Of a DNA stretch of 64,000 nucleotides, positions 44,883 to 52,777 are shown piece after piece. The stretch is from Sulfurospirillum diekertiae (GTDB taxonomy: Bacteria; Campylobacterota; Campylobacteria; Campylobacterales; Sulfurospirillaceae). Location of the stretch: NCBI RefSeq assembly GCF_011769985.2, contig NZ_CP039734.2:992001-1056000 (forward strand), in the 5' to 3' direction. A program made the translations under genes and the position numbers. The notes beneath the pieces are model-generated. The model ran no database searches. It was not told the origin of the DNA and saw only the letters and a program-made list of their open reading frames with translations. Positions within the stretch are counted from its first letter, which is position 1. The number at the start of each line of letters is the position of its first letter.

Positions 44883-46082
44883 AATCTCAGCAAATTCGAC
44901 CCCAAACTGGTAACATTCTTCAAGTTCGGATTGACTTGGAATCAGTTTTATTTTAAGCGGTGTAAGTGGTGGCACACGAAGTTTAAGTGACTTAAGACGA
45001 GCTAGAATATGGTCGACCGCTTCGCCACTCCATCCGTACGATCCAAACGCTCCGGCACATTTACCTTGTTTTTCTAAAAACATCAAACACGAAAGCAAGT
45101 CCCAAACAGGTTTAGGGGCATCGGCATTGATGGTGGGTGTGCCGATTAAAAAGCCGTCACTCTCTTCTAAAATCGCTATCATATTTTGTGATTCGATAGA
45201 GGCAAGATCATACATATTGGCGACCACACCTTCTATACTTTCACACCCCTCAAAAATGGCTTGTGCCATCTCTTGGGTATTTTTATAACTGGTAAGGTAA
45301 AAAATAGAGAGTATTTTTTTGCCACTACCTTTATTCGTGTCAACTTTATGGCTCCATTGTTTATACGCATCAATATATTGATATGGATTTTCGCGTAATA
45401 TTGGACCATGAAGAGGTGCAATCAGTTCAATTTTAAAACGTTCGTAGAGTTTTAGTGCACTTCTGACATAGCTTTGAAATGGGCGCATAATATGGTCATA
45501 GTAGTATTGAAATGCGTATGAAAAGTCACCTACTTTATTGTTGAAAAGGCGTTTATCATAATAGTGTGAACCAAAAACATCCCCACTAAAAAGTAGCTTG
45601 TCTTCCTGTACGTAACTGCTCATGGTCTCTGGCCAATGCAGATAGGGTGTCGTGAGAAACGTAATGGTCTTGCCTCCAAGATGAAGCTGTTTATTGGTCC
45701 AAATTGTTTCAAAATTGATCTCTTCGCTGTTGGTAAGCGCTTTAAGCATCGTTGTGGCTTGAGGGGAAATAAGCACTTTGGCGTGCGGTGCTCTTCGGAT
45801 GAGTTCTGGCAGCGCCCCTGAGTGATCAGGCTCAATGTGATGGATAATGACATATTTGATTTCATCATAGGAACACAGTGCTTCTACATGGCGGAAGAAA
45901 TCATCTTGAAACTCTTTTTTAACGGTATCAACAATAATGACACCCTCAGCAGTTTTAATGAGATACGCATTATAACTAGAACCATTCGCGGTTCGCATGA
46001 CGATGTCAAACGTTCGAATATCGGGATCAAATACACCTATAAAATAGATGTCCTTAGCTATGGTTATGGGGTGATGGTGCAT
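44847..46082 (-). CDS. Flavodiiron protein (oxygen or NO reductase)
   Basis: 411 residues. A metallo-beta-lactamase-like diiron domain (1-250) holds the site His82-x-Glu84-x-Asp86-His87 (HIEPDHSG), a later His in LHWPE, Asp in FSGDVFG and His in PLHGP. A flavodoxin domain follows (about 258-400; SIFYLTSYKNTQEMAQAI). Such enzymes reduce O2 to water or NO to N2O. It is third in the operon after a ferredoxin and a NifX-like gene under a sigma-54-like promoter, so it probably protects nitrogenase from oxygen; this is inferred. Confidence 0.93.
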   Translation of the reverse strand: MHHHPITIAKDIYFIGVFDPDIRTFDIVMRTANGSSYNAYLIKTAEGVIIVDTVKKEFQDDFFRHVEALCSYDEIKYVIIHHIEPDHSGALPELIRRAPHAKVLISPQATTMLKALTNSEEINFETIWTNKQLHLGGKTITFLTTPYLHWPETMSSYVQEDKLLFSGDVFGSHYYDKRLFNNKVGDFSYAFQYYYDHIMRPFQSYVRSALKLYERFKIELIAPLHGPILRENPYQYIDAYKQWSHKVDTNKGSGKKILSIFYLTSYKNTQEMAQAIFEGCESIEGVVANMYDLASIESQNMIAILEESDGFLIGTPTINADAPKPVWDLLSCLMFLEKQGKCAGAFGSYGWSGEAVDHILARLKSLKLRVPPLTPLKIKLIPSQSELEECYQFGVEFAEILNGKLVEIDLT

Positions 46083-46437
46083 GGAGAAACCTTTGCATCC
46101 AAAGAGGCGGATTGCTATTTTTTAATGTGAGTAGGGTGTTTAACAGGGTATCAATGCGCTCATTTTCTTTCTCAGACTTCAGTACAAAGATACCAGAGCC
46201 TTTCACCATTAAAGAAGCGCGCGGTCCAATATGTGAAGCGCACAAAATGTTAGCATCTTCTAAGCATTCAATTTTATAAGCTAGTTTATCACCTTCTTCA
46301 GTGAGTTCATTGGGTGATTCGAGTGCTCTTAAAAAAACAAACGACTCTTCTTGAAGCTCATAGAGATAAAAGCATTTGCACCAGCCAAAATGGTCATTGA
46401 CATGGATGTTGTCCGTGGATGCAAATGCTATTTTCAT
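46054..46437 (-). CDS. NifX/NifB-C-like FeMo-cofactor-binding protein
   Basis: 127 residues of the dinitrogenase iron-molybdenum cofactor family: MKIAFASTDNIHVNDHFGWCKCFYLYEL, IGPRASLMVKGSGIFV, then a short His-rich end (HAPSPHNHS). The first motif (HFG) matches NifX and the C-terminal part of NifB. It may carry NifB-co or an intermediate. It overlaps the flavodiiron gene by 29 bases and lies three bases after the ferredoxin gene. It is not the same as nifX at 60314. Confidence 0.82.
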   Translation of the reverse strand: MKIAFASTDNIHVNDHFGWCKCFYLYELQEESFVFLRALESPNELTEEGDKLAYKIECLEDANILCASHIGPRASLMVKGSGIFVLKSEKENERIDTLLNTLLTLKNSNPPLWMQRFLHAPSPHNHS

Positions 46438-46440
46438 CGT

Positions 46441-46818
46441 TTATTCCGCTACTGGAGTGTGTGCTTGGCGATTAGCAATCGAGATCGCTTCACGGTAAGG
46501 TTTAGGAGAAACTTCTGGGAACATGATGCCATTTTTCTTATGCTCACGAATGTTGTAGATGCCACTCTCATGACCCGCAACATAATAGGCATTGTATTCA
46601 GCAGTGTAGGGCATATCCCATACAATTGCACCTTCGGTTGGACAGGCATCTGCACATTTTGGCATCGTGCCATCAGAACATTCAATGCATTTTTCTGGTT
46701 TAACATAAGTGTTGTCACCATTGACCGGTGAGTCGCTTGCACTGACAATAGCGGTTGCGGGACACTCGTCAATACAACTGTCACAATTGATACAAAGTTC
46801 TGTAATTTTTACTGCCAT
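46441..46818 (-). CDS. 2[4Fe-4S] ferredoxin of nif type
   Basis: 125 residues. Two cluster motifs: CINCDSCIDECP and CIECSDGTMPKCADACP, the second with an eight-residue insertion typical of FdxN/nif ferredoxins. A C-terminal extension (NIREHKKNGIMFPEVSP) follows. It probably donates electrons to nitrogenase maturation or to the flavodiiron partner encoded downstream. First gene of the minus-strand operon. Confidence 0.88.
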   Translation of the reverse strand: MAVKITELCINCDSCIDECPATAIVSASDSPVNGDNTYVKPEKCIECSDGTMPKCADACPTEGAIVWDMPYTAEYNAYYVAGHESGIYNIREHKKNGIMFPEVSPKPYREAISIANRQAHTPVAE

Positions 46819-46874
46819 GGTAAATCCTTTTGATGGGAATGGATTAGTAACTCTAAAAAACCTTGCTTGAATGT

Positions 46875-46911
46875 ACCCACGATGTGAAAAGGGCTTGATC
46901 GCATCGTGGGT
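46875..46911. promoter_or_regulatory. 10 bp inverted repeat in the divergent nif intergenic region
   Basis: ACCCACGATG at 46875-46884 and CATCGTGGGT at 46902-46911 are perfectly complementary with a 17-base spacer. It lies in the leader of the ferredoxin operon, between its promoter and its ATG, so it may be an RNA hairpin or an operator for a regulator. Confidence 0.45.
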
Positions 46912-46949
46912 GTTGAGTAAGGGTTTTTAAAGGTACACACCCCTTTTTA

Positions 46950-46965
46950 TGCAAGAGCTGTTCCG
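46950..46965 (-). promoter_or_regulatory. Sigma-54-like promoter of the ferredoxin/flavodiiron operon
   Basis: The minus strand reads CGGAACAGCTCTTGCA, with GG-N10-GC at the -24/-12 positions. The expected start point is about 46938, leaving a leader of about 120 bases that includes the inverted repeat at 46875. No convincing promoter for the divergent nifE was found. Confidence 0.6.
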
Positions 46966-47110
46966 TTAAAGATTTTTTTTAAATACAACACGAAGTTTTT
47001 TTCTTTATGTGGTATTTTTTTGTTTAGAAACTGCATTAAGAGTTTTGTTTCAGGGCTACTGTAAAAAGGTGCAATGTAAAAACTCTAAATGGAATGGATT
47101 GTGCAAATCT

Positions 47111-48463
47111 ATGACTATGGTAAATAGAAAACTGATCAAGGATTTGTTAAACGAGAGTGCTTGTTCTCATAACAAAACCAAAAAAGCGAGCTGTGATAAA
47201 CCGAAACCTGGAGCGACGAGCGGAGGGTGTGCGTTTGAGGGAGCGCAAATATCACTCTTTCCTTATGCGGATGCTGTGCATTTGGTGCATGGCCCCGACA
47301 CTTGTCTTGGCGCTTCATGGGAAACCAGAGCAACGCTTACAAGCTATGAAGGTGAAAACAACACACCACTGGGCTATTGCACGAATGTCAGCACCCAAGA
47401 CATCATTTTTGGTGGTGACAAAAAGCTTTCAGATGCTCTCTCTTACATCGTAGAGCATAAAAAACCTAAGGCGATTTTTGTCTATGAAACGTGTGTCACA
47501 GCGATGATCGGGGATAATATTGACTTTACATGTAAAACCGCAGAAGAGCTGTTTCACATTCCCATCGTGCCTGTGCACGCCCCTGGTTTTGTGGGCAGTA
47601 AAAACTTAGGATCACGCCTTGCCGGTGAAGCGGTGTTGGACGCTCTTGTAGGTACGCGTGAGCCTGAAGAGATTCATCCTTTTGGCATTAACTTGATCGG
47701 TGATTATAATGTAACGGGCGATATGTGGCAATATAAGCCTCTTTTGGAGCGTATTGGCATCAAAGTTGTTTCCTCTCTTTCAGGGGATGGCAGAATAGAG
47801 CAGATCCAAACGGCGCACACGGCAAAGCTCAATGTCATTGTCTGTGCAAAGTCGTTGGTGACGTTGTGTCGTAAAATGCAAGAGCGCTACAACATCCCTT
47901 ATGTGAGCGTCTCTTTTTATGGTAAACGTGATACCTCCAATGCGATTCGCTCCATCGTCAATGCGTTTGGCGATGCGGAATTGATCGCGAAAGCGGAAAC
48001 GATCATTGCTGAAGAAGAGGCGAAATTGGAAACGCGTTTGAAGCTGTACCATCCGATGCTCAAAGGCAAAAAAGCGATTTTAAACACAGGCGGAAACAAG
48101 TCATGGTCGATCGCCTCAGCACTTCAAGACATTGGCATCGAAGTGGTCGCCACCTGTGTGCAAAAAGCTACGGAAGAGGATGTAGCGATAGCGAGTGAAT
48201 ATGTGCCTATTTTATTTAAAGCACCCGGTGTCGATCAGCCTCGTTTGATTGATGAGCATAAAGTCGACATTTTACTTGCGGGTGGGCGTAGTCTTTACAC
48301 GGCGATTAAAAAGCGCATTGCCTTTGTCGATGTCAATCAAGAGAAAAAAGTGAGTTACGGTGCATACGGTGGGCTTGAAAACCTCGCCATTGATGTCTGT
48401 GCTGCCCTTTCAAACCCTGTCTTTAAACTGGTTGGAAAACAAGCGCCGTGGGACGCGGCATAA
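47111..48463 (+). CDS. nifE: Nitrogenase cofactor scaffold subunit NifE
   Basis: About 450 residues. GATSGGCAFEGAQISLFPYADAV and HGPDTCLGASW are diagnostic of NifE; VYETCVTAMIGDNI and NLIGDYNVTGDMWQ follow, and the cluster cysteines are kept. NifE with NifN is the scaffold on which NifB-co is made into FeMo-co. ATG 47111 or 47117 starts MTMVNRKL; residues upstream in the same frame show no conservation pattern. The preceding 290 bases contain the divergent regulatory region. nifN follows after 18 bases. A TTTACATGTAAA copy inside the gene encodes FTCK. Confidence 0.94.
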   Translation: MTMVNRKLIKDLLNESACSHNKTKKASCDKPKPGATSGGCAFEGAQISLFPYADAVHLVHGPDTCLGASWETRATLTSYEGENNTPLGYCTNVSTQDIIFGGDKKLSDALSYIVEHKKPKAIFVYETCVTAMIGDNIDFTCKTAEELFHIPIVPVHAPGFVGSKNLGSRLAGEAVLDALVGTREPEEIHPFGINLIGDYNVTGDMWQYKPLLERIGIKVVSSLSGDGRIEQIQTAHTAKLNVIVCAKSLVTLCRKMQERYNIPYVSVSFYGKRDTSNAIRSIVNAFGDAELIAKAETIIAEEEAKLETRLKLYHPMLKGKKAILNTGGNKSWSIASALQDIGIEVVATCVQKATEEDVAIASEYVPILFKAPGVDQPRLIDEHKVDILLAGGRSLYTAIKKRIAFVDVNQEKKVSYGAYGGLENLAIDVCAALSNPVFKLVGKQAPWDAA

Positions 48464-48481
48464 ATAAATGAGGAGGAAAAC

Positions 48482-49771
48482 ATGAGCTTTATTAACCCCA
48501 AAGAGATGAAAACAACCACGATGAAGCCTTTACATGTAAACCCTCTTAAGCTCTCACAACCGATGGGTGCGACACTTGCCTTTTTGGGCATTAAAAACTG
48601 TATGCCTCTGATGCATGGGGCGCAAGGGTGTGCTTCCTTTACCAAGGTACTCTTTACACGACATTTTAACGACCCGATCGCCATTCAAACTACTGCTGTT
48701 AATGATATAACCGCCGTCATTGATGGAGGCGATAAAGGCATCTCCGAAGCGGTGGAAAACATCACCAAAAAAGTAACGCCTGATTTGGTCGGACTTTTTA
48801 CGACAGGCATGACAGAAACCAAAGGCGATGATATCAAGGGTGCAACGCTTCTTTTAAAAGAGAAGCAAAAAATGGTATATGTGCATACGCCCGATTTTGA
48901 AGGTGGGCTTGAGAGCGGTTGGAGCTTGAGTATCCAAAACATTATTACTCAGCTCATTGAGCCAACCACCCATGTTCGAAAAGATAAAGTCCTTTTTGTC
49001 CCCAATGTCAACTTTAGTCCCATTGAAGTTGAAAAACTCAAAGAAGCACTCGAACTTCTGGACTTGGAAGTCTATGCGCTTCCTGATCTTAGCGATTCCC
49101 TTGATGGTCATTTAGGTGTCAAACAAGGTGCACTCAGCAGTGGAGGTATTAGCGTTTCAGACATTGAAAAACTGGGTGATGCGGGTGCTGTCATCACCAT
49201 AGGACGTTCGGTTAAAAAATGCGGGGAACTTTTTTATGAGAAATTTCCTCAAAGTACGCATTTGCATTTTGATAGCCTTATGGGCTTAGAAGCAAGTGAT
49301 GAGTTTTATGCCAAACTGTTTGAATTCTTGGAATGTAAAAGTGTGCCCAGTGTGGTCAAACGTTGGCGTGCTCGCTTGCAAGATGTGCTCTTAGATACGC
49401 ATTTTACCTTGGGAAAAGCAAAAATTCTTATCGCCGATGAACCTGATAGTGCTTATGCCATCTCTAAAGCTTTAAAAGAAGCGGGTGGTTCGTGTGAGGC
49501 ATATATTGCACAACGCAGTGAGGTGCAAGAAGCCTTTACATGTAAAGTTTCCATTGGCGATTTGGAAGAGGTGGAAAAAGCCCTTCCTGCTATGGATCTG
49601 CTCATTACCAACTACCATGGTGAGCGTCTAGCCCATAAACACCACAAAGAACTGCTCATTCGAGGTTTCCCCAATTATGAGCAAGTCGGTATTGGACTAC
49701 GCCATAACATATTATATGAAGGCAGTTGTGCTTTTTTATGCGAAGTAACCAATCTATTAGTCCATCATTAA
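48482..49771 (+). CDS. nifN: Nitrogenase cofactor scaffold subunit NifN
   Basis: 429 residues. VNPLKLSQPMGATLAFLGI and MPLMHGAQGCASFTKVL are typical of NifN, with FTTGMTETKGDDI and VPNVNFSPIE. It pairs with NifE. AGGAGG lies a few bases before the ATG. Two TTTACATGTAAA copies lie in the gene, one at codons for PLHV near the start and one encoding FTCK. The transcript probably ends at the hairpin 49793-49809. Confidence 0.94.
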   Translation: MSFINPKEMKTTTMKPLHVNPLKLSQPMGATLAFLGIKNCMPLMHGAQGCASFTKVLFTRHFNDPIAIQTTAVNDITAVIDGGDKGISEAVENITKKVTPDLVGLFTTGMTETKGDDIKGATLLLKEKQKMVYVHTPDFEGGLESGWSLSIQNIITQLIEPTTHVRKDKVLFVPNVNFSPIEVEKLKEALELLDLEVYALPDLSDSLDGHLGVKQGALSSGGISVSDIEKLGDAGAVITIGRSVKKCGELFYEKFPQSTHLHFDSLMGLEASDEFYAKLFEFLECKSVPSVVKRWRARLQDVLLDTHFTLGKAKILIADEPDSAYAISKALKEAGGSCEAYIAQRSEVQEAFTCKVSIGDLEEVEKALPAMDLLITNYHGERLAHKHHKELLIRGFPNYEQVGIGLRHNILYEGSCAFLCEVTNLLVHH

Positions 49772-49792
49772 TAAACTTCAATACTTTCAATA

Positions 49793-49809
49793 GGGCACAT
49801 TTTGTGCCC
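49793..49809 (+). terminator. Hairpin after nifN
   Basis: GGGCAC ATTTT GTGCCC is a perfect 6 bp stem with a 5-base loop, 22 bases after the nifN stop. No T run follows at once, though the next 40 bases are T-rich. The same bases also fit GG-N10-GC, so a sigma-54 promoter reading is possible but less likely. Confidence 0.5.
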
Positions 49810-49950
49810 AACTCATAATTTCCTTTATCCTTTTTTACTCTATTAAACTTCTTTTCGCAATCAATTTAGAAGTAATTTGGAGTTTTTTATACCTTTTTTG
49901 ATTCATATTGTGAAAGAATCAATACTTTTTTCGTCAAAAGCAATGATATT

Positions 49951-49977
49951 TCACATATCTCACATTAAATCTCACAT
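49951..49977 (+). promoter_or_regulatory. Three TCACAT direct repeats upstream of the flavoprotein gene
   Basis: TCACAT occurs at 49951, 49960 and 49972, 58-84 bases before the ATG at 50035. Closely spaced direct repeats are typical of OmpR-type binding sites, and an OmpR-type regulator gene lies at the end of this operon. The link is inferred. Confidence 0.4.
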
Positions 49978-50034
49978 TTAGTTATTAAAATTAAGTTAGA
50001 AATAAAAAACACTATTTCAAAAAGGAGTAATACA

Positions 50035-51615
50035 ATGAGTAAAGAGACGATGTCAAGAAGAGACGCTCTAAAGTTGGGCGTAGTTGGGGCAGGTGCAGCC
50101 ATGTTAAGTGCAGCCAATGCAATGGCAGCAGCACCAACTGAAAAAGATGTCAAATTTGATGAAGAGTACGATGTTATCATCATTGGTTCTGGTTTTGCGG
50201 GTCTCGCAGCAGCAGCTAAATCAGCAGAACGTGGTTATAAAGTATTGATTCTTGAAAAAATGGGTCGTGTTGGTGGTAATTCAGCTATTAATGGTGGTGC
50301 GTTTGCCGTTCCAATGAATAGAGATCAAAAACAATTTGGTATTGAAGATTCTAAAGCGCTTTTTATTAAAGATGCTTTAAAAGCAGGACTTGGTATTAAC
50401 CACGTAGAAATGCTAGAGCTAATTGCAGATCGTGCGCAAGAGACATTTGACTTTGCCGTAAAATGTGGTGCAAAATTCCAAACAGGTAAAAAACCAACAT
50501 GGTTTGGTGGTCATTCAGTGCCTAGAACTATTGTTACTGAAAATATGAGTGGCTCAGGCATTATTCAACCAATGGCAGCATTTGTCGAAAAACTTCCCGG
50601 TTGTAAAATGGTAACACGCGCAAAAATGGATGATTTTGTGATGAGTAATGATGGTACAACGGTTATCGGTGTAACTGCACGTATTAATTACCGTTTTGAT
50701 AATAAACTTCACAATGATGACATTGAAAACAAGACAGGTGAGAAAAAAGCTTATCGCGCTAAAAAAGGTGTTGTTTTAGCAAGTGGAGGTTTTTCTATGG
50801 ATAGAGACTTTAGACAACTTCAAGACCCACGTATGACACCCGATATGGATGCAACAAACCATGATGGTGCAACGGCTGGAGCACTTTTAAAAGCTTTCCA
50901 AATTGGAGCACTTCCTGTACATATTAGTTGGATTCAAGAAGGACCATGGGCAAGTCCAGATGAGAGAGGTTTTGGTGTAGCACCACTCTTAACACAACAA
51001 GGTTTATTCAAATTTGGTGTTGCAGTTGATGTTAGAAATGGTAAACGATTCATGAATGAGATGGCTGATCGTAAAACACGAGCGGATGCTGAGTATGTTA
51101 TCTTAAGGGAAGCGCCAAAAATGTATCCGGTAGCCATTGGTACGTACAATACATTTGAAGAGCAAATTTATGCAGCGATCGATAAAGGTCTACAAGGTGG
51201 CGTTATGAAGAAATTCGATACGCTTGACGCTCTTGCTGCAAACTATAAAATTCCAGCAGATGCACTTAAGGCAACGATTAAAAAATATAATGAAGATGTC
51301 AAAAATAGTGTTGAGGATGAGTTTAAAAAACCAACACTTAAAGGTGACTCTCTGAAAGAACTTAAAGGTGGTGATCCTATCGATATGAAAGGACCATTTT
51401 ACGCAATTCGTTTATGTCCAAAACCTCACCATACCATGGGCGGCTTAAAAATTAATACAAAAGCTCAAGTCATTTCAGCCAATACGAACAAACCGATCCC
51501 AGGTTTCTTTGCAGCGGGCGAAGTAACGGGAGGGACACACGGTGCAAGTCGTCTAGGTAGCTGTGCAATTGCTGACTGCTTAGTATGTGGTATGGTCGCA
51601 GGAGAAAATATATAA
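50035..51615 (+). CDS. Periplasmic FAD-dependent reductase (fumarate/urocanate reductase-like flavoprotein)
   Basis: 526 residues with a twin-arginine signal (MSRRDALKLGVVGAGAAML), then a FAD-binding domain (DVIIIGSGFAGLAAAAKSAE, NSAINGGAF) and the C-terminal HHTMGG and GEVTGGTHGASRLGS motifs of fumarate-reductase-type flavoproteins. The catalytic arginines are in GKRFMNEMADRKT and GASRLG. The substrate-pocket segment (HISWIQEGPWASPDERG) differs from fumarate-specific FccA and suits other unsaturated acids (urocanate, acrylate or methacrylate type). No attached haem or FMN domain; the haem subunit is the next gene. AAGGAG precedes the ATG. Confidence 0.85.
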   Translation: MSKETMSRRDALKLGVVGAGAAMLSAANAMAAAPTEKDVKFDEEYDVIIIGSGFAGLAAAAKSAERGYKVLILEKMGRVGGNSAINGGAFAVPMNRDQKQFGIEDSKALFIKDALKAGLGINHVEMLELIADRAQETFDFAVKCGAKFQTGKKPTWFGGHSVPRTIVTENMSGSGIIQPMAAFVEKLPGCKMVTRAKMDDFVMSNDGTTVIGVTARINYRFDNKLHNDDIENKTGEKKAYRAKKGVVLASGGFSMDRDFRQLQDPRMTPDMDATNHDGATAGALLKAFQIGALPVHISWIQEGPWASPDERGFGVAPLLTQQGLFKFGVAVDVRNGKRFMNEMADRKTRADAEYVILREAPKMYPVAIGTYNTFEEQIYAAIDKGLQGGVMKKFDTLDALAANYKIPADALKATIKKYNEDVKNSVEDEFKKPTLKGDSLKELKGGDPIDMKGPFYAIRLCPKPHHTMGGLKINTKAQVISANTNKPIPGFFAAGEVTGGTHGASRLGSCAIADCLVCGMVAGENI

Positions 51616-52050
51616 ATGCGTAAGAAAAGAACTCTTTGTGTCTTAGGGTTCTTTTTCATTTTCAGTGTCATGTCTCTTTTTGGTGTGGATACAAATACGT
51701 CATCGCCCAAAATCAATATGACACCTGAACTTAAAAAAGAGTTTCCCATTAAGGCTCATCATGAAAAGCTGTCTCTTAGCTGTACGGATTGTCATGAAGG
51801 TCAGGGTGATGACCCAAAAGATTTGAAATTGATTGGGGATAAAGGGTGCTTGTCATGTCATAAAACAAAACAATTTTTGGCAGATAGGCTAAAGTTTATG
51901 GATGCATTACATACCAATCCACATAATTCTATTCATGATGGACCAAAACTTTATTGTGATGAGTGTCACAATGAGCATAAGCCATCTGAAAATATGTGCT
52001 TGTCTTGCCATAGTAATGATGTTAAAATTTGGATGAGGCCGACACCATGA
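51616..52050 (+). CDS. Tetrahaem periplasmic cytochrome c
   Basis: 144 residues: signal peptide (about 1-25), then four CxxCH motifs CTDCH, CLSCH, CDECH and CLSCH. Size and motif count resemble the cytochrome domain that is fused to the flavoprotein in FccA-like enzymes. It should pass electrons from the membrane NrfH-type protein to the flavoprotein. It begins at the base after the flavoprotein stop and overlaps the next gene by 4 bases. Confidence 0.9.
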   Translation: MRKKRTLCVLGFFFIFSVMSLFGVDTNTSSPKINMTPELKKEFPIKAHHEKLSLSCTDCHEGQGDDPKDLKLIGDKGCLSCHKTKQFLADRLKFMDALHTNPHNSIHDGPKLYCDECHNEHKPSENMCLSCHSNDVKIWMRPTP

Positions 52051-52679
52051 TCAAAAAAATATTTCTCATCATCAAAAATAACATTCTGCTAATGGGCTTA
52101 GTAGGCATTTTGATCGGGCTACTCAGTTCATGGATTCTTTATGAGGGACTGCATCGAACCAGTGATGATCGTTTTTGTATCGTGTGCCATGAAATGAAAC
52201 CAATGGTTGCTGCCTATCATAATGATGTGCATGGTGGAAATGGTAAAGTAGGCATTAAAGTATCGTGTGTTACGTGCCATTTACCTCATGACAATGTGAT
52301 TGCCTATATTGCAACAAAAGCTCGAAACGGCGTTGTCGAAGGAGCGATTCACTTCTTTGGTAATCCTGATGCAATTAATTGGCAGGCAAACCGTGCCAAT
52401 CGTCAACATTTTGTTCGTGATGAAGCGTGTTATGGTTGTCATACCAACTATAAAACCAATGAAGCGATCAGTGTAAAAGGACGTGAAATGCACGAGCATT
52501 ATGCCAGCCTCAAAGGAACAGATAAAGAGATAAGCTGTGCTTCTTGCCACGTTGAAATTGGGCACAAAGGGCTTAGAAGCATGCTTAATTACTATAAGCC
52601 TGAGTATGAATACTACAAAGGCAAGTTAGATACAAAAAAAGATGAGGCTGAGAAAAAATTAGCCGAAGAGATGAAATAA
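52047..52679 (+). CDS. NapC/NrfH-type membrane tetrahaem quinol dehydrogenase
   Basis: About 210 residues. One membrane helix (about 10-35; IIKNNILLMGLVGILIGLLSS) anchors four CxxCH motifs: CIVCH, CVTCH, CYGCH and CASCH. It oxidises menaquinol and feeds the tetrahaem cytochrome. ATG 52047 follows GAGG; an upstream start at 52029 is unlikely because it would enlarge the overlap. A hairpin follows before the porin gene. The C-terminal Lys/Glu-rich tail is unusual but has no recognised role. Confidence 0.9.
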   Translation: MIKKIFLIIKNNILLMGLVGILIGLLSSWILYEGLHRTSDDRFCIVCHEMKPMVAAYHNDVHGGNGKVGIKVSCVTCHLPHDNVIAYIATKARNGVVEGAIHFFGNPDAINWQANRANRQHFVRDEACYGCHTNYKTNEAISVKGREMHEHYASLKGTDKEISCASCHVEIGHKGLRSMLNYYKPEYEYYKGKLDTKKDEAEKKLAEEMK

Positions 52680-52694
52680 GCATTATAAAGAGAA

Positions 52695-52726
52695 GCCCCA
52701 TTGGTTTTGCGGTAAACGAATGGGGC
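52695..52726 (+). terminator. Hairpin between quinol dehydrogenase and porin genes
   Basis: GCCCCATT at 52695-52702 pairs with AATGGGGC at 52719-52726 (8 bp stem, 16-base loop). It is followed by a TTTACATGTAAA copy rather than a T run. It could end part of the transcripts or stabilise the upstream mRNA. Confidence 0.45.
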
Positions 52727-52777
52727 AGATAGTGTTTTACATGTAAAGCACAAAAATGGGCAAAAAAAGGAGAAAAG

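Noticed and set aside
47092-47107. TGGAATGGATTGTGCA just before nifE fits GG-N10-GC
   Set aside because: It ends only four bases before the nifE ATG, so transcription would start at or inside the coding start; not a usable promoter for this start.
49793-49809. GGGCACATTTTGTGCCC as a sigma-54 promoter
   Set aside because: The spacing fits, but the sequence is a perfect hairpin right after nifN and more than 200 bases from the next gene; a terminator or mRNA end is more likely.
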